Shown piece by piece: positions 8,801 through 20,800 of a stretch of 32,500 nt of DNA. Source of the stretch: Paratrimastix pyriformis (lineage: Eukaryota > Preaxostyla > Paratrimastigidae); the NCBI GenBank assembly GCA_027972325.1, contig JAPMOS010000070.1, positions 5,001-37,500 on the forward strand, given 5' to 3'. A model generated the notes under the pieces. That model had not been told where the DNA came from and ran no database searches. It saw only the letters and a program-made list of their open reading frames with translations. The position numbers and the translations under genes are program-made. The first letter of the stretch is position 1; each line of letters opens with the position of its first letter.

Positions 8801-11800
8801 GGATGCCGGCCAATCTCAGGCCTTTCCGGATGACATACGCTTCCACCGACCCGAAGGCATTCGTCAAATCCAGAAAAAGTAGGCGCAGAGGGTCCCCGGC
8901 CACCCGCCGGCTCTCCATGGTGGCCAGCAGGGTGCTGACGTGGAGCAACGGGCCGAGCGCCGGCGCGAAGCCGTGCTGAGAGGGGGCGAGTCGGCCCGGA
9001 TGGCCGAGGAAGTCCGTGAGGCGGTGCGCCAGGATGCCGCTGTACAGTTTGGCCAGGACGTCGCACAGGGCCACGTGGCGCCAACTCGAGACGGCCGTGG
9101 GGTCCTTGCCTCGCTTCAGGAGTAGCACGGCCGTGCTCGCGCGCCAGCGGGCAGGGGTGGACTTGGTCTGCCAGCAGGCACGGAGGAGAGCCACCAGCGC
9201 GCCGAGGAGGGCCGGGTCCTTGCCTAGGTGCTTGAGGGCGTCGATGCCGGCCCCGTCGCTGCCAGGCGCGGTGTGGGTGCGGCCTTGCCGACCTGGTCGA
9301 CCACTTCTTGCTCGGAAATGTCGGCCTCGAGGGCCGCCGCCTCGGCCGGGGTGAGGGGCGGGGTTGTCGCTGCCAGGGTCGCCCACGGGATGCCGGGGTG
9401 GGAGGCTCGGGGCCACCAGAGGCGGCCTCACGGCTGTGGTGCTCGTTGAGCTGTTGCCAGGAGATGGGGCAGGGCGGCCGCTGGGTGTCGCCGGCCAAGG
9501 TGGCAAAGAATCTGCGCCTGTTCTTGAAGAACAAAGACAACTGTTGGCGCGCGGCCGTGCGGGCAGCTGCGGTCCGTGTCCGGACTCGGGCCGTGGCCAG
9601 GTTCGCACGGGCCTTGCGCCAGGAGAGAAGGAGGCGAGGGGGTGCGTGCTGGGGACGGCGCGTCGCGTGGCCCAGTGCGCGCAGTCGGATCTGGAGGCGG
9701 CGCACCCGCTCGCGGGCGGCCCGCAGTGGCCCCGAGGTGCCTGCGGGGCGCGGGGGGCCTGGTGGGGGTGGGGGGCGCCTGGCCGGAGTCCGCTGGGCCA
9801 GGACGGGGATGACTGCCTCGAGGATGGCCTCCGGGTCGGTCAGGGTGGCAGCGGCCCGGAGCGAGGTGCGCTCCTGGTCGGAGAGCGCGGCTGCCTCGGG
9901 CCTGGGAGGCGACGCTGCCGGAGGGGGGTCCCTGCTGAGGTTGTCGATGAGGAGCCTCGGCCGGCGGTTGGGGCCTCGGGTGGGAAGGTGTGGAGAAGGG
10001 GTCCATGTGTCACCGTGCAGCCGGTTACGGCCGTGGCGAGGTCGGTGCGGATCGGGGCGACAAGATGCAGGTGAGCACGGTGGAGCTTGAGGCGAGCGAG
10101 GAGGGCAGAGGGCCCCAGTCTGTTTGACGGTGACGGGTTTGCGGAAGCCGCAGCCAGAGTCCGGGCGGTGCAGGAGGTCCTCCAGCTGCCTGATCTGCTC
10201 CAGCGGGGGGCCCCAGCACGCGGCCAGGAGGTGCCACCGGTGGCCCTGGGTCTGCTGTGCGCCCCGGCGAGCAGGCCGTTGTGCTGGAGGACCCGGTGGG
10301 TGAGGTTGACAGTCGTTCCGACATACACATGGCGTCTTCGGTCGGAGAGCAGGTACAGGGTGGGTACCTTGCCCTCCATGCTCGTGTGGCGGGGTGGCCC
10401 GGTCGGGGTGTTGGGTGCTTGGCGGGAGAGGTGGAGGCAGCTGGTGGCGGCCGCGCACTGGGAGGGGGTGGCTGGCTCCAGGGTGGTGGCGGGGCGGGGG
10501 ACCAGGCACCGGACCCGACTTGTCGGTGGTCCCCGACTTAGTGGCGAAAGGGGCGGCCATCGGCAAGGGTGAGCTGGGCCATGGGCATGCTGTTGGGAAG
10601 GATGAATACGGTCTCGGGGGTAGCCCATGGCGTTTGTCGGTGGGAGAGTGCTCGCTGGTCCGCGCATCCCGGGGCGGATCGGTCGCACAGTTCTGGCTCG
10701 GGCGTTCCTCAGGGGTTGGAGAGCCTCCACCTGTGCCCAGGTCAGTGGGATCCCCGTGGGGCCTCGGCGGCGGGATCCCCCTCGGGCTCGCCGCCTTCTC
10801 TGCGTGGCACCGCGAGGCCCAGTCTCGGCCTCGTCGGTCCCGGCCTCGTCGTCGGTCTCGGTGTTCTCCGCGCGGATGGCCGTTGCCCCCGCGGGTGTGG
10901 CCGCCGCCGCCCGCTGCAACCCCGCCCGCCCGAGGCGGGGCGCCCCTGCCGCCGTGGGGCTGACTGTTGAAGGCGCTTGCGGGAGTCGTGGGCTCGTCGC
11001 CTCTGGCGGGAGGTTGAGCCGCGCCGCCGTGGCCTTCGACCAGGCCACACGTGTGCTCGCGCCGGCTCGGGCCGCCGTGGCATCCTCCAGCGAGGAGAAC
11101 ACCGCCCAAGCTTGGCCCTCACGGGAGGTTCGGAAGGCATCGCCGAGTTGCAGGAGGGCATGCACCAAGAAATGCAGTAACCGGAAAGGAGCAGCCTCAA
11201 GAAACCGCGCCGTCGTGCCGACGGTGTCGGAGGGGATCTGGTGGATGTAACCCGGCGGGGCAGCATCTACTGGAGCTTGGGCCAGAGGAGCCGCGTCGAG
11301 TTTGGTTTGACCCGGGTGGGGGTTGTGCTGCAGGCCGCCAAGCAGAAGATGGCATTGAGGGCAACGAGTGTCGGCCATGGGGAAGCCACATTCGCCCACC
11401 ATATAGCGGTACCTGTGGTGGTGGAAGAAGGTGAACAGTGAGCAAATAAAGAAACACGAAAAAGATGGACAGACCCACAGCTGCACTGATACCTCGTGTG
11501 CCCCACGAAAATTGCAGAGAGTTCGTCGCCGGGCATGGCCGGAACGAAGGTGGTCGCGAGCTGGGGCTGGTTGTGAATGGCCGCAAGCAGAGGCACGGGG
11601 GCGTCGGCGGGCATGGAGAGGAATACAACCCAGGCGTGGAGGACCACAGAGACCCGCATCAAATCAGGCACAGTCATGGTCGGCGAGATGGCCAGGCCAG
11701 GAATTTCGGCCCCTCGGAGCACCTGCATCATGAAGGACCGATAAAGAGGCAGGAGCCTTCCCACCGAGGGCAAGGCCATTAGATCTTGCATAATCTGTCG

Positions 11801-14800
11801 CTCGCGAGGGCGCAATTCACGTTGGGCGCGGATGAGCAAGAAGCGCGAGACAACAGCCCCGAGAAGGCCAATGCGGGCAGGCACATTTGGGGGGGCAACA
11901 GCCTCTTCCAAAAGGGCCTGGTAAGGCCGAAAGTCATGGGTCTGTAAGGCCTGGACGATGGCTCGTGAAGCCACCGTCGAGCTGGGGTCCATCGAGAAGG
12001 GGCAGTAGCCAAGTTTTGGGGCATCCTCGACGAGACGCCAGGGCAACTCCTGGGCCCACTCGCAACCATGCCCAGCAAACCTCTCGCAGAGTTCCTTCAG
12101 GGCGGCCAGGCTCCCGACTCGGCCTCGGAGTTCCTTCAAGAGTGCCAATCGGATGGTGTCAGTACGAGGGTCCTCCTCGCCGCCGGGACGATGCAAAGCC
12201 GCCGCAAACTCCGCAGAGAGCTGGATGGCGTCAGCACGCTCAGAGTCGGTGAGAAGCGCGGACAGCTGGGAGGCGCATGCTCGGGTGACAGCTGCAGAGG
12301 CCACAAGGACGAGAGACGACGGGGTTGGCTGGCAGAGCACTGCTGCAGCTGGCCGTAGGAAGTGCAGGCAGGGAGATTCATCATCAGCTGAGGAGGCAGC
12401 CAGGAGAATGCGAAAGATAATATCGCAGAGCAAGGTGGCGGCATAGGAATCGGGACGGCCGGCATCGATACTCGCTCGGGACAGGCACTGCTCTAAAGTG
12501 ACAAGAACTGGATCCTCCAATGGGTCCCCGTCAGGCTCGTCGATGAGAGACAGGATCTCCTCCAACCGAGGAGCCAAGATTCGATGAAGAACCGGTCCCA
12601 CGGTGGCCGCGGCGGGCATGACGTCAGGGAGTTGTGCAGCCTCCGCCAGAAGTCCGAAGACCAATTCGACCAAGGCCGGGGCATCTACAGACTGCTCCTC
12701 GGACTGGGCTTCCAGGCACCGAATGGCGCATGCACACTGGAACTGGATGGCACAGAGGCGCGGGTCTGGGCCCAAACCGCCCGGGAGGGGGGGTAACTGG
12801 GCAATTTGAACGCCCGCACGGGCAACAGCTTCCAGAAACTGTGGGGACAAGATGCCACCAGAATCGAGAGTGAAATTCTCGAGCAATTCGTCAGGGGCTT
12901 TCAGCCGTATGACAGCCGTCGAGGCCAGGTCGGAGCAAGCCCGGAGGAGGGGATACGCCTCCCGGGCGATACCCTCGTCCCCGACCAGGGACAGGAGGCC
13001 CAGGAGGGCGACACACCGATTGACAACCAAACTGGCTGTCTGCTCCCATCCAGCTGCACCACCCAGTCGTCCCAGCAATGCCGGGGTGGGCAGGAGCCGC
13101 CTGCAGCAAAACTCAATCAGCTCGTTCGCAAGACGCAGAACCCTCGCATTTTGGGGTGCTTCCGGGTCGAGCCCCTCCAGGAGCCCGGCCTCGACCACGG
13201 TCAGTGGAGAGGGCATGGCAACCGGGCCACAAGCCGCCACAAGTTGCAAAAGTGCCTCCACGCATTCGCCCCACAGCCACCAAGTGGCAATGAGATCGAA
13301 GGGATGCGCCAACTGGGGGTTGGGTAACAGTTTCCGGAAGAGCCAGAGTCCGAGAGATGTCCGAGTGGGCATGCAGATGGTGACAAAGTCTTCGATAAAG
13401 AGTTGCCTCAAGGTCGGGTCGGCCACGACAGAATCCAGCAGCGGCACCCTGGAGGCTCGCTCGCGGTACTGCCTCATGCACGCTTCCAGAACCGGCCCAG
13501 CGAGGGCCTCCAGGGCGCCCGTTTCGGGTGATGACTCTTGGGGGCGAGCTTCCTTGAGAAAATCAGTACGAAGTCCCTCGATTTGGTGCAAGATTTGGCG
13601 CATCAGAGGGATTCGCATCTGTGGCCCTTCTGGAACTTCAAGCGTGGCAGGTTCCTTGGGAGGAATCATCCCATCCAGAGAGATCAGTTCTTCGTTCAGG
13701 AAGATTCGCTCCCAGAACTCTTGGACGGCTGGGGCCGAGAAATAGCCATCGAGGACGTGCTGCAGGCGGGAAAAGCCAAAATGTACTCCAAATGAATGGC
13801 AGAAAAAAACGAAAAGACCTCAGTCTCAGCCACGTGGAGTAGCAGAGCCAGCGGCTGACGGACGGCCTCGCAGAGGGCCTGCTTGATGGCGGAGAGCAAA
13901 GTGGTGGAGCGGAGCAGCGCGTCCTGATTGCACGCGAGGCCAATCTGCCAAGTGTTGGACCCGGCGGGATCCAAGGTGAGGGATCCGGAGGCATCCAGGG
14001 GATGCTTCCTCAGCCAACTTTCCACGCGCTGTCGCAGCAGAGTGACCATCCGCGGACTCTCCTCGATTTGCTTGGCCAGCTGCGTGAGACGCGACATATT
14101 CGCTCGTGAGATCTCCACCGATTGGGCACGCGGGTACCGGTTGCACAGCAGGGACCAAGTCAGGGTCTCGTGAAGGAGGCATTCAAATGGGAAGGGTCCC
14201 TCGGGTCCCATGATCGTTTTCAAGTCCTTTTCAAGCAGAGGTTGCAGCATCAGTGGACGAGGGGGATTGGTGGGAAGCTCCGGCTGGTCGAGCGAGTCGA
14301 TGGTATAGTGCGCCCAACCACTGAGAAGGTTCATGGGCACCGGTTCAGAGGGTTCGCCGCGACGCATGTGCATGACGACCAGTACGTGCTTGACAGGCTT
14401 GCTGGTGGTCACAACGCCCTCAGTTGGTGGTGGAGCCAATGCAGGTGCCGTTTCCAGTGGTGCAATGGTTGCAGTTGCCGGCGGTGCGATGGCGGACTCG
14501 GGCTCAGGAAGTGGTGCGATTGTTGCAGTTGCCGTGGGTGTGATGGTCAATATCGCCGCCGGTGGGGCGATGGTCGCGGTTGCCGGTGGCATGCTGGCGG
14601 ACTCGGGCTCAGGAAGTGGGTCTTCTGGCCGGGCGGTTTCGGCAGGGTTCTCAGAAAGTTCGGCCTCAAGCTGTTCGTCTGTCCCGGTCTGCGCCTTCCC
14701 CACGATGTATTGGGACCGCTCGTCGTCCAGCAGGAACTTGGCGAGAAGGAGATGCTGCCCATCGGCGCTTGGGGTGGGATCCACCTACGCGCCGAATAAA

Positions 14801-17800
14801 GTCAGCAAAAAGCAGAAAGCCAGGTGAGACCTGCAGGACGAGCAAGTTTCGATCGGGGTCTGACCAAAATTTGCGCAACTGGGCGGATAGTTCACGTTCA
14901 CTCTTGAACTCGGCCAACTTTGCGATGACGGGATTACCGACGTTGTCCAGGCCCTGCAGGCATGACTTCACATCGGCGAAAATGTTGCTGTAAGTGGTCA
15001 TGCGGCTCGGAATCCGCCCGCTTGAGGCTGAGCTGCGGGCTGGGTCAGCAGGAATTCAACGCAGGAGCGCAGGTTGGAGTGAACCGGGCAGGAGAAGTAG
15101 GTGTTGTAGAGAGCTCGAGCTTGGTCGGGATGGGCAGTGCCGAAGCGTGACCGCAGGATCCGGACGACGCCGTCAGCGCTCATGGCATGAAGAAGGTTCT
15201 CTTGACAGCTGTGCATGATGTCCTGAAAGGGAAAGAGGAATGAATCCAGGCCAAATCAAAAAACGGACCTCACGCCTCTCGATCTGGAATCGGGCCTCTC
15301 CTCCGGCATGGGCCGAGACCAGGGCCCTCAGGGAGTCAGTTGTCATCCCCAAGAAGGCAGACTGCAGAGAAAGCTCATCTGCCGGAACCGAAGTGACACC
15401 GGAAGCTTCCAGATCCCCGACAGCTTCTGACTGAGGAGGGGCGGAGACGAAACCATCCTGAAGTGTGCAAACGTCGAGAGCCCATCGGCGCAGCTCAGTA
15501 ACAAGGTCTCTTTGCTGGTCGGAAAGGGCGTCCGCGAAAGTGAACTCCTGTTTCTCGAAGCTGAAGAAAGGAGATTTCGTGGGGTGAGCAGAGGACACGC
15601 GAAAAAGACAGACCGATTCAAGAAAGGCGGCCGTTGCTGGTCCAGTTCCTTCTGGTCGATGAGGACAATGCATTTGAAGCGGGGGTGCACATCGGCAACC
15701 CGGTTGGCGAGCGATCCCAGAGCGACCTGGCACGTCCGGCGGTTGCCCCTGATGGTGTAGCTCTGGTTGAGCATCTCGTAGAGGGATGCGTAGATGTCAT
15801 CGAGGCCGATCAGAATCAGGCAGCACCCCGTCTCCATGGCCAAGAGGATGCGGTTCAGGATGCGGTAGTGGTACTCTGGGCTGGATTTGTCCTTCTCGAA
15901 CTGGGACCCGAGCAAGACCATACAAGGTCGGTGCTGCGCGCGGAGGACTTCCTCAAGCATGCCCACAGAGCAAAAGCTGCGGTGGTGGCAGCGGGTCTGC
16001 TTCCGGGCCAAGTCGGGCCTGGAAAACACGCTTGGCCTGCGAGACCTGGCTCCGAACGCCGCCAAAGTTGCGCTCGATTGCACCAAAGATGTCGGACGTC
16101 TCAAGCCCAGCGCGCTTGACACTGAGGGTGACACCAAGCGACTTGATGAGTGAGTAGAAGTCGCGGAGGCCATGGAAGTTGGTGTGTTCCTGAAGCTGGA
16201 GTGGGGAAGAAGCGAAATGAACGATAAGGCACAGCCTGAATTTGGGAGATGGCCGACCGGAATGTACTGATAGTAGCCACGCGCCAGAGCCTCCATTTGG
16301 GCACGAAGACGAGGGTTTTTGGAGCGTTCCCCCACAATGGAAGCGGCCGTTTGGAGCAGATCCTCTTCGTCGGGGTCGGGGCGGCACAAATGAATTGCGC
16401 GGGCCATCTGGAATGTTGGGTCCGAAGGTAATCGAAATGACAGGCGAAAAAACAGGACCGGACCTTTGCTTCGTCAAGGACCCAGTTCGAAATGCCAACA
16501 ACTGCCACCTAAGGAGCCCACCAATGAAAGATCCGAGAGAACCCCAACACACAGACCTCGGCTCGACCAGATTGGTCTGGTTCCAACAAGGAGTGGAGAA
16601 CCTTCAGGGGATTGAAGCTGGAGATCTCCGCAAGGCCCACTTCATCGAGAAGCACCACCGGGATGACCTCCTTGTCGATGTACCTTCGCGCCTTTTCGAA
16701 GACCTGGATAATCTCTTCGCTGGTGCTGACCGAAGAACCTTGGTAGGAAATCACATAGACGGCGGGAAGAAGCCTGAACCAAGGGTCACTGCTGCTTTCA
16801 CCCATGAGGCTGGCCGCGATCAGGCGGAGCGAGAGGGATTTGCTGCATCCTGGTTTGCCCACCATAAAAATCGGAATACGGTTGAGGATGCACACCAGCA
16901 CCATGAACACGTTTTCCAGGAGCGCCGAGTTGTGCGCAGTGTGAGCGGGTGCCGTCATACGCTGCAGGTAGTCCTCTTGCTCCTCGCGGACGATTTCGGC
17001 AAATCGGTTGGGGTTCATCTTCGCCACACCTGCCTCGTTGAAGAGACGTGCCATCTTCTCGCGGTAAAGCTGGCGGAGGGGGTTGGTCGGGAGTCGTGAA
17101 TGATAGCAGTGTGCCAGCGCCAGAACGATGCTCCGTCGTTCGATCTCCTCTGGTTTTGCGGACTGTGCCTTCTGGCCACGCCTGGCGGGGCGGGAGGTGA
17201 TGTTGTTGGCACGGAACCATTCCGTCAGAATCCGGAAGCGTCGCACGTCGCGGAGGCTGACACTGGAGTCTTCAAAGTGATCACGAATGAACTGCTGAGA
17301 GGCAGCGACTAAGTTGACCAGGAGGTCACGGTTCGGCAGTCCTTCCAACAGAACCCCCAGGTAGCGGAGCTCATCACGGCTGTCCAGGGTGCCGTAGTCC
17401 CACACCCAGTCGAGCATGGAATCTGGAAGGGGGTGAACTCGGTAGACAAGCCGAGAGAGGGGATCTTGAGGCTTTTCCGGAGCTTCCAGGCCCACTTTCA
17501 GGGGAGCCGCCGTGCGAAGTCGATACGGGTTGCAGGCCGCCAGCACCACCAACCGATCGTCCAGCTGACTTCCTTCGAAAGAGTGGTGACACACGATGTC
17601 GTTGAAGTGGCCCAAGAGCTCCGCGGTGTTGCATTCATCGATGAAGACCCAGCAAGGCTGCCCTGTGGTCCGGATCAGCGTCTGAACATCGTCTAGGAAG
17701 GTCCGGACGGTTGCCAATGTTGTCCCCGCGTGAACGTTGAGGACCCGGAGTTCGACCCCCACAAGACGGGATAAGTAGCGAATCAGGGAGGTCTTTCCAC

Positions 17801-20800
17801 ATCCCGTCTCGCCCATGATGATGACAGGACAACGGGCGTCAACTCGCAGAGCGATCATCACCATCTTGAGCATGTTGTCAGGGGTCACCGCGTAGGTCGG
17901 ATCGTCGTCGAAGGGCGTCTTGACGCGGCGGCACATGCGCACCAGCAACTCTCGCAACTTGGGCACAAAGGAGGGGTCTTGGTAGTCCTCGGGCTGCCAG
18001 TTTGGGTCGCGCGGATGCACCGAACGGAGCAAAGACCGGATGTCGGCAGGAACCTTGTCGACCTCACGGTAGATCGCCGAAAGGGACTGGTCGTTGATCT
18101 TGTGAAAGACGATCATGCACTGATTGGACTCCTCCCAGCGCACCATCGACTTTGTCCGGCTGGCCATGACCTCGAGCAAGTCTTGAGGGTGCCCCTCTTG
18201 GCTGAGAGCCTGTTGCTGTCTCGTCTGAGAAGAAACAACGGCAAATCGGAGGGCCTCCTCGAACAAGATGCCCACCATGGTGTTTGGGATGGCGGCTGCC
18301 GAATCGCACTGGACCCGCAGGTTCTCCAGCATGAAAAAGGCGCTGCGAGAGTAGTGCAGAAGCTGGTTGCTGAAGACATTGAGGAACACTCGCAGGACAG
18401 AGAACGTCCGCGGGAAGTGGGGGTACGGGGTCTTCAACAGTCTGCGACACTCGGCCTGATCCAGAACTTGAACGTTCTTGTCGGGAAAACAGACGTCAGC
18501 TTGTCCCAACATGTTCCGCTCCCGGGCCGAGAGAAAGTTGCACACGACCTGAACAGGCGACAACAACTCGCGGCTCACCACAAGCCGTTCCAAATCGAAC
18601 ACCAGATGCGTGCCCTCGAGGTATGAGAGCATCGGCAGCTGATCAACCAGCATATGGCCGGGGGTGGTCGCAACCTCCAGGTAGATGGGCATCGCGGGTC
18701 GGTAGAAAAAGTGGCGTTCCGAGGAGACCAGTCCCAAAACGAGGAGCTCAAAAGAGCATTGTGTTGAGCAACTCGGGGTTCTGCACTGCACAAATGTCGA
18801 GGTGAAGCGCGCGGGAAGGACGCAAGCAAAGGCCCCTGAGGCGTGAAACCAATTGGCCACGGTGTACAATTCCTGAGATGGGGCATGTCACAACTGAGAG
18901 TCTGGGGTCATGGTCAAAGGCCCGCTGGTGGATGACCTCAGTTTTCCCGAGCCCGGAAACCTCCGAGGTGAAGACAGCGACGTTGGGGTGATCGCGAGAA
19001 AAGAGCAGCTTCAGAAGGGCATCAGGGAGGCCAACCGTGGAGGTCTTGGCAGTGGCCTGGTTGAGGAAGTGGTTTTCTCGTTCTTGTTTGCACTCGGCGC
19101 ACAACAAGGCCAGGCGGATGGCAGTCTGTGGGCCCTCGGGCGATGTCTGATGGCAGCGGAGTTCTTCCACCAGAGCCAATTGGCATTCAAAGTTGATGTC
19201 TTCGATGCCTGCCAGCACATAAAGGCGCTCAGATTGGGGGTCCCCAAAGGCTCGATCGAGGAATGTGACAATTTCCTCCCAAGGTGTCTCGGAATTGCAC
19301 AGGAGCAGCTGCGTGGGCGATGTGGTCTGCTCGACCCCCAGAAAGAGCCCCATAATCACATTCACCAACTTGCCATGGGCCGGAACCAGCACAGTCGGGC
19401 GTCCGGGGATGATTGTATCCAGACGTACGTCGCCCATGAACTCCATCATCTCGGGGGATGCCAGAAGGGGCACAACAGGAGCTCGTCCAAATTGCTTGAA
19501 CACCCGATCGAGGGCCAAGCCGATCAGATGGAGATCCCGTCGGCAAGGCGGTGTTTCAACACTGGGAGGAAGGTTGAGACCCCGAGAAGAACAACGAAGG
19601 ACTGGAAGCTGGTCCGAAGGGAGGTTCGGGTTGACGAATCGGAGGGCGTCAAACGCAGCCCGGAGCACATCAGGATCGAGAGACTCGGGGCCCAGGAAGA
19701 AATCATGAAGCAGGAAGAACTGGTCCGAGTAGAAGAACCGCAGAAAGAAATGCTGGGCGCGAGCCTGGGCCAAGACTTGACGCCATTGCACGAGGGCTTC
19801 CTTGCACTCCTGAGCCAGGGACTCGAGTTCGTGAGGGGAGACACCCGTTCGTTGGAAATGTCGGAATTGGAAATGCCCCAAGTGGTGCAACTCGGCCACT
19901 CCGTCAACGATTCCTTGAATGCGGTCAACAACCTCGATGAAGTTCCGGATCTGGCCGACCCGGTCACGGGTCAGAACGTTGGACTTGGGCTGGTCAGGCC
20001 GGCCATCATCGCCGGCAGGCGGGGCTTCCTCCAAGTCGACAGCAGTTACACAGCAACTGGGCACGGCTCCGAAATTCCTTGAGATCCAAATGACAGTTCG
20101 CGTCGATCGGCCTCGGAGCCGTGGCAGTGTAGGAGGGCTTTGCACCAGTGGGTGGAGTCCTCGGAAACCTCCAGGAGTGCTGATGGGGTTGCTGGCAGAA
20201 GCTGGAAGTCCACAATCCCACTTGACGAAGCGGCAGTGATCACGGAGAGAGCGCCCTCGCCATGCCGCCCGCGATTGAGATAGAGCCGCCGCAGTCCCGC
20301 AATTTGGGCGGAGCAGGAGTGCAGCCACTGGGCGATTGTCCCAAGATCTTCGCGGCGATAGCGGGCGAGGAACTGGGACATGACGCCCAGAAAAGGTTTT
20401 GGGGCGAGGCTGCCCGCATGCAGCTGCTCGAAGATCTCGCGTAAAAAGGCGGCCACATGGCAGAGGGCGCGAACATTTTCCGCGGTGATGTTGGCATCGT
20501 CGATCTCAAGTTGAGCCAGCATTCGAAAGTCCGCATCGGGGGCCTCACGAACAAAGCGGATGAGCTCTTCGGCGGGACCCAGTTCGGTCAGGAGGGCCCA
20601 TTGGAACTCATCGAATTTGCGTGATTCATTGCGGAAGGTGAACAGGGCCTGCTCCAGATCAACAGTAGAGTTGCACGAAAAAAGTTGCTTTCTTCTTCTT
20701 TTTTCTTTCTCCACTTTCTTTCTTCTTTTTTTTCTCCACCCAAGAAAGACCTCTCGCCTCGAGTCCCAGACGGTCCCTCGTGCACAAACGCAACGACAAA

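Larger units (their letters stand above)
5990..11105 (-). mobile_element. Non-LTR retrotransposon with GIY-YIG, RT, RNase H and restriction-like endonuclease; broken copy
   Basis: The element reads on the minus strand. From its 5' side it has an Ala/Pro/Arg-rich region (about 11100-10390), a GIY-YIG nuclease-like domain (10380-10120), a Pro/Arg-rich linker, a reverse transcriptase (about 9300-8000), RNase H (about 7590-7130) and a C-terminal CCHC zinc motif with an R2-type restriction-like endonuclease (about 6860-6300), ending at 6079. The reading frame changes at least four times, so this copy is decayed. No poly-A tail, terminal repeats or LTRs are visible, and I could not find a target-site duplication. 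It lies between the RZ-finger exon and the C-terminal exon of the RNF213-like gene, probably inside an intron. Both ends are approximate. The RT-RNase H-RLE order resembles Dualen/RandI-type elements, but those carry an APE nuclease upstream where this one has GIY-YIG. Confidence 0.85.

Noticed and set aside
10100-10380. Classifying the whole 5 kb element as Penelope-like because of GIY-YIG
   Set aside because: The RNase H, CCHC zinc motif and restriction-like endonuclease after the RT belong to LINE-type elements, and no Penelope-type terminal repeats are visible.
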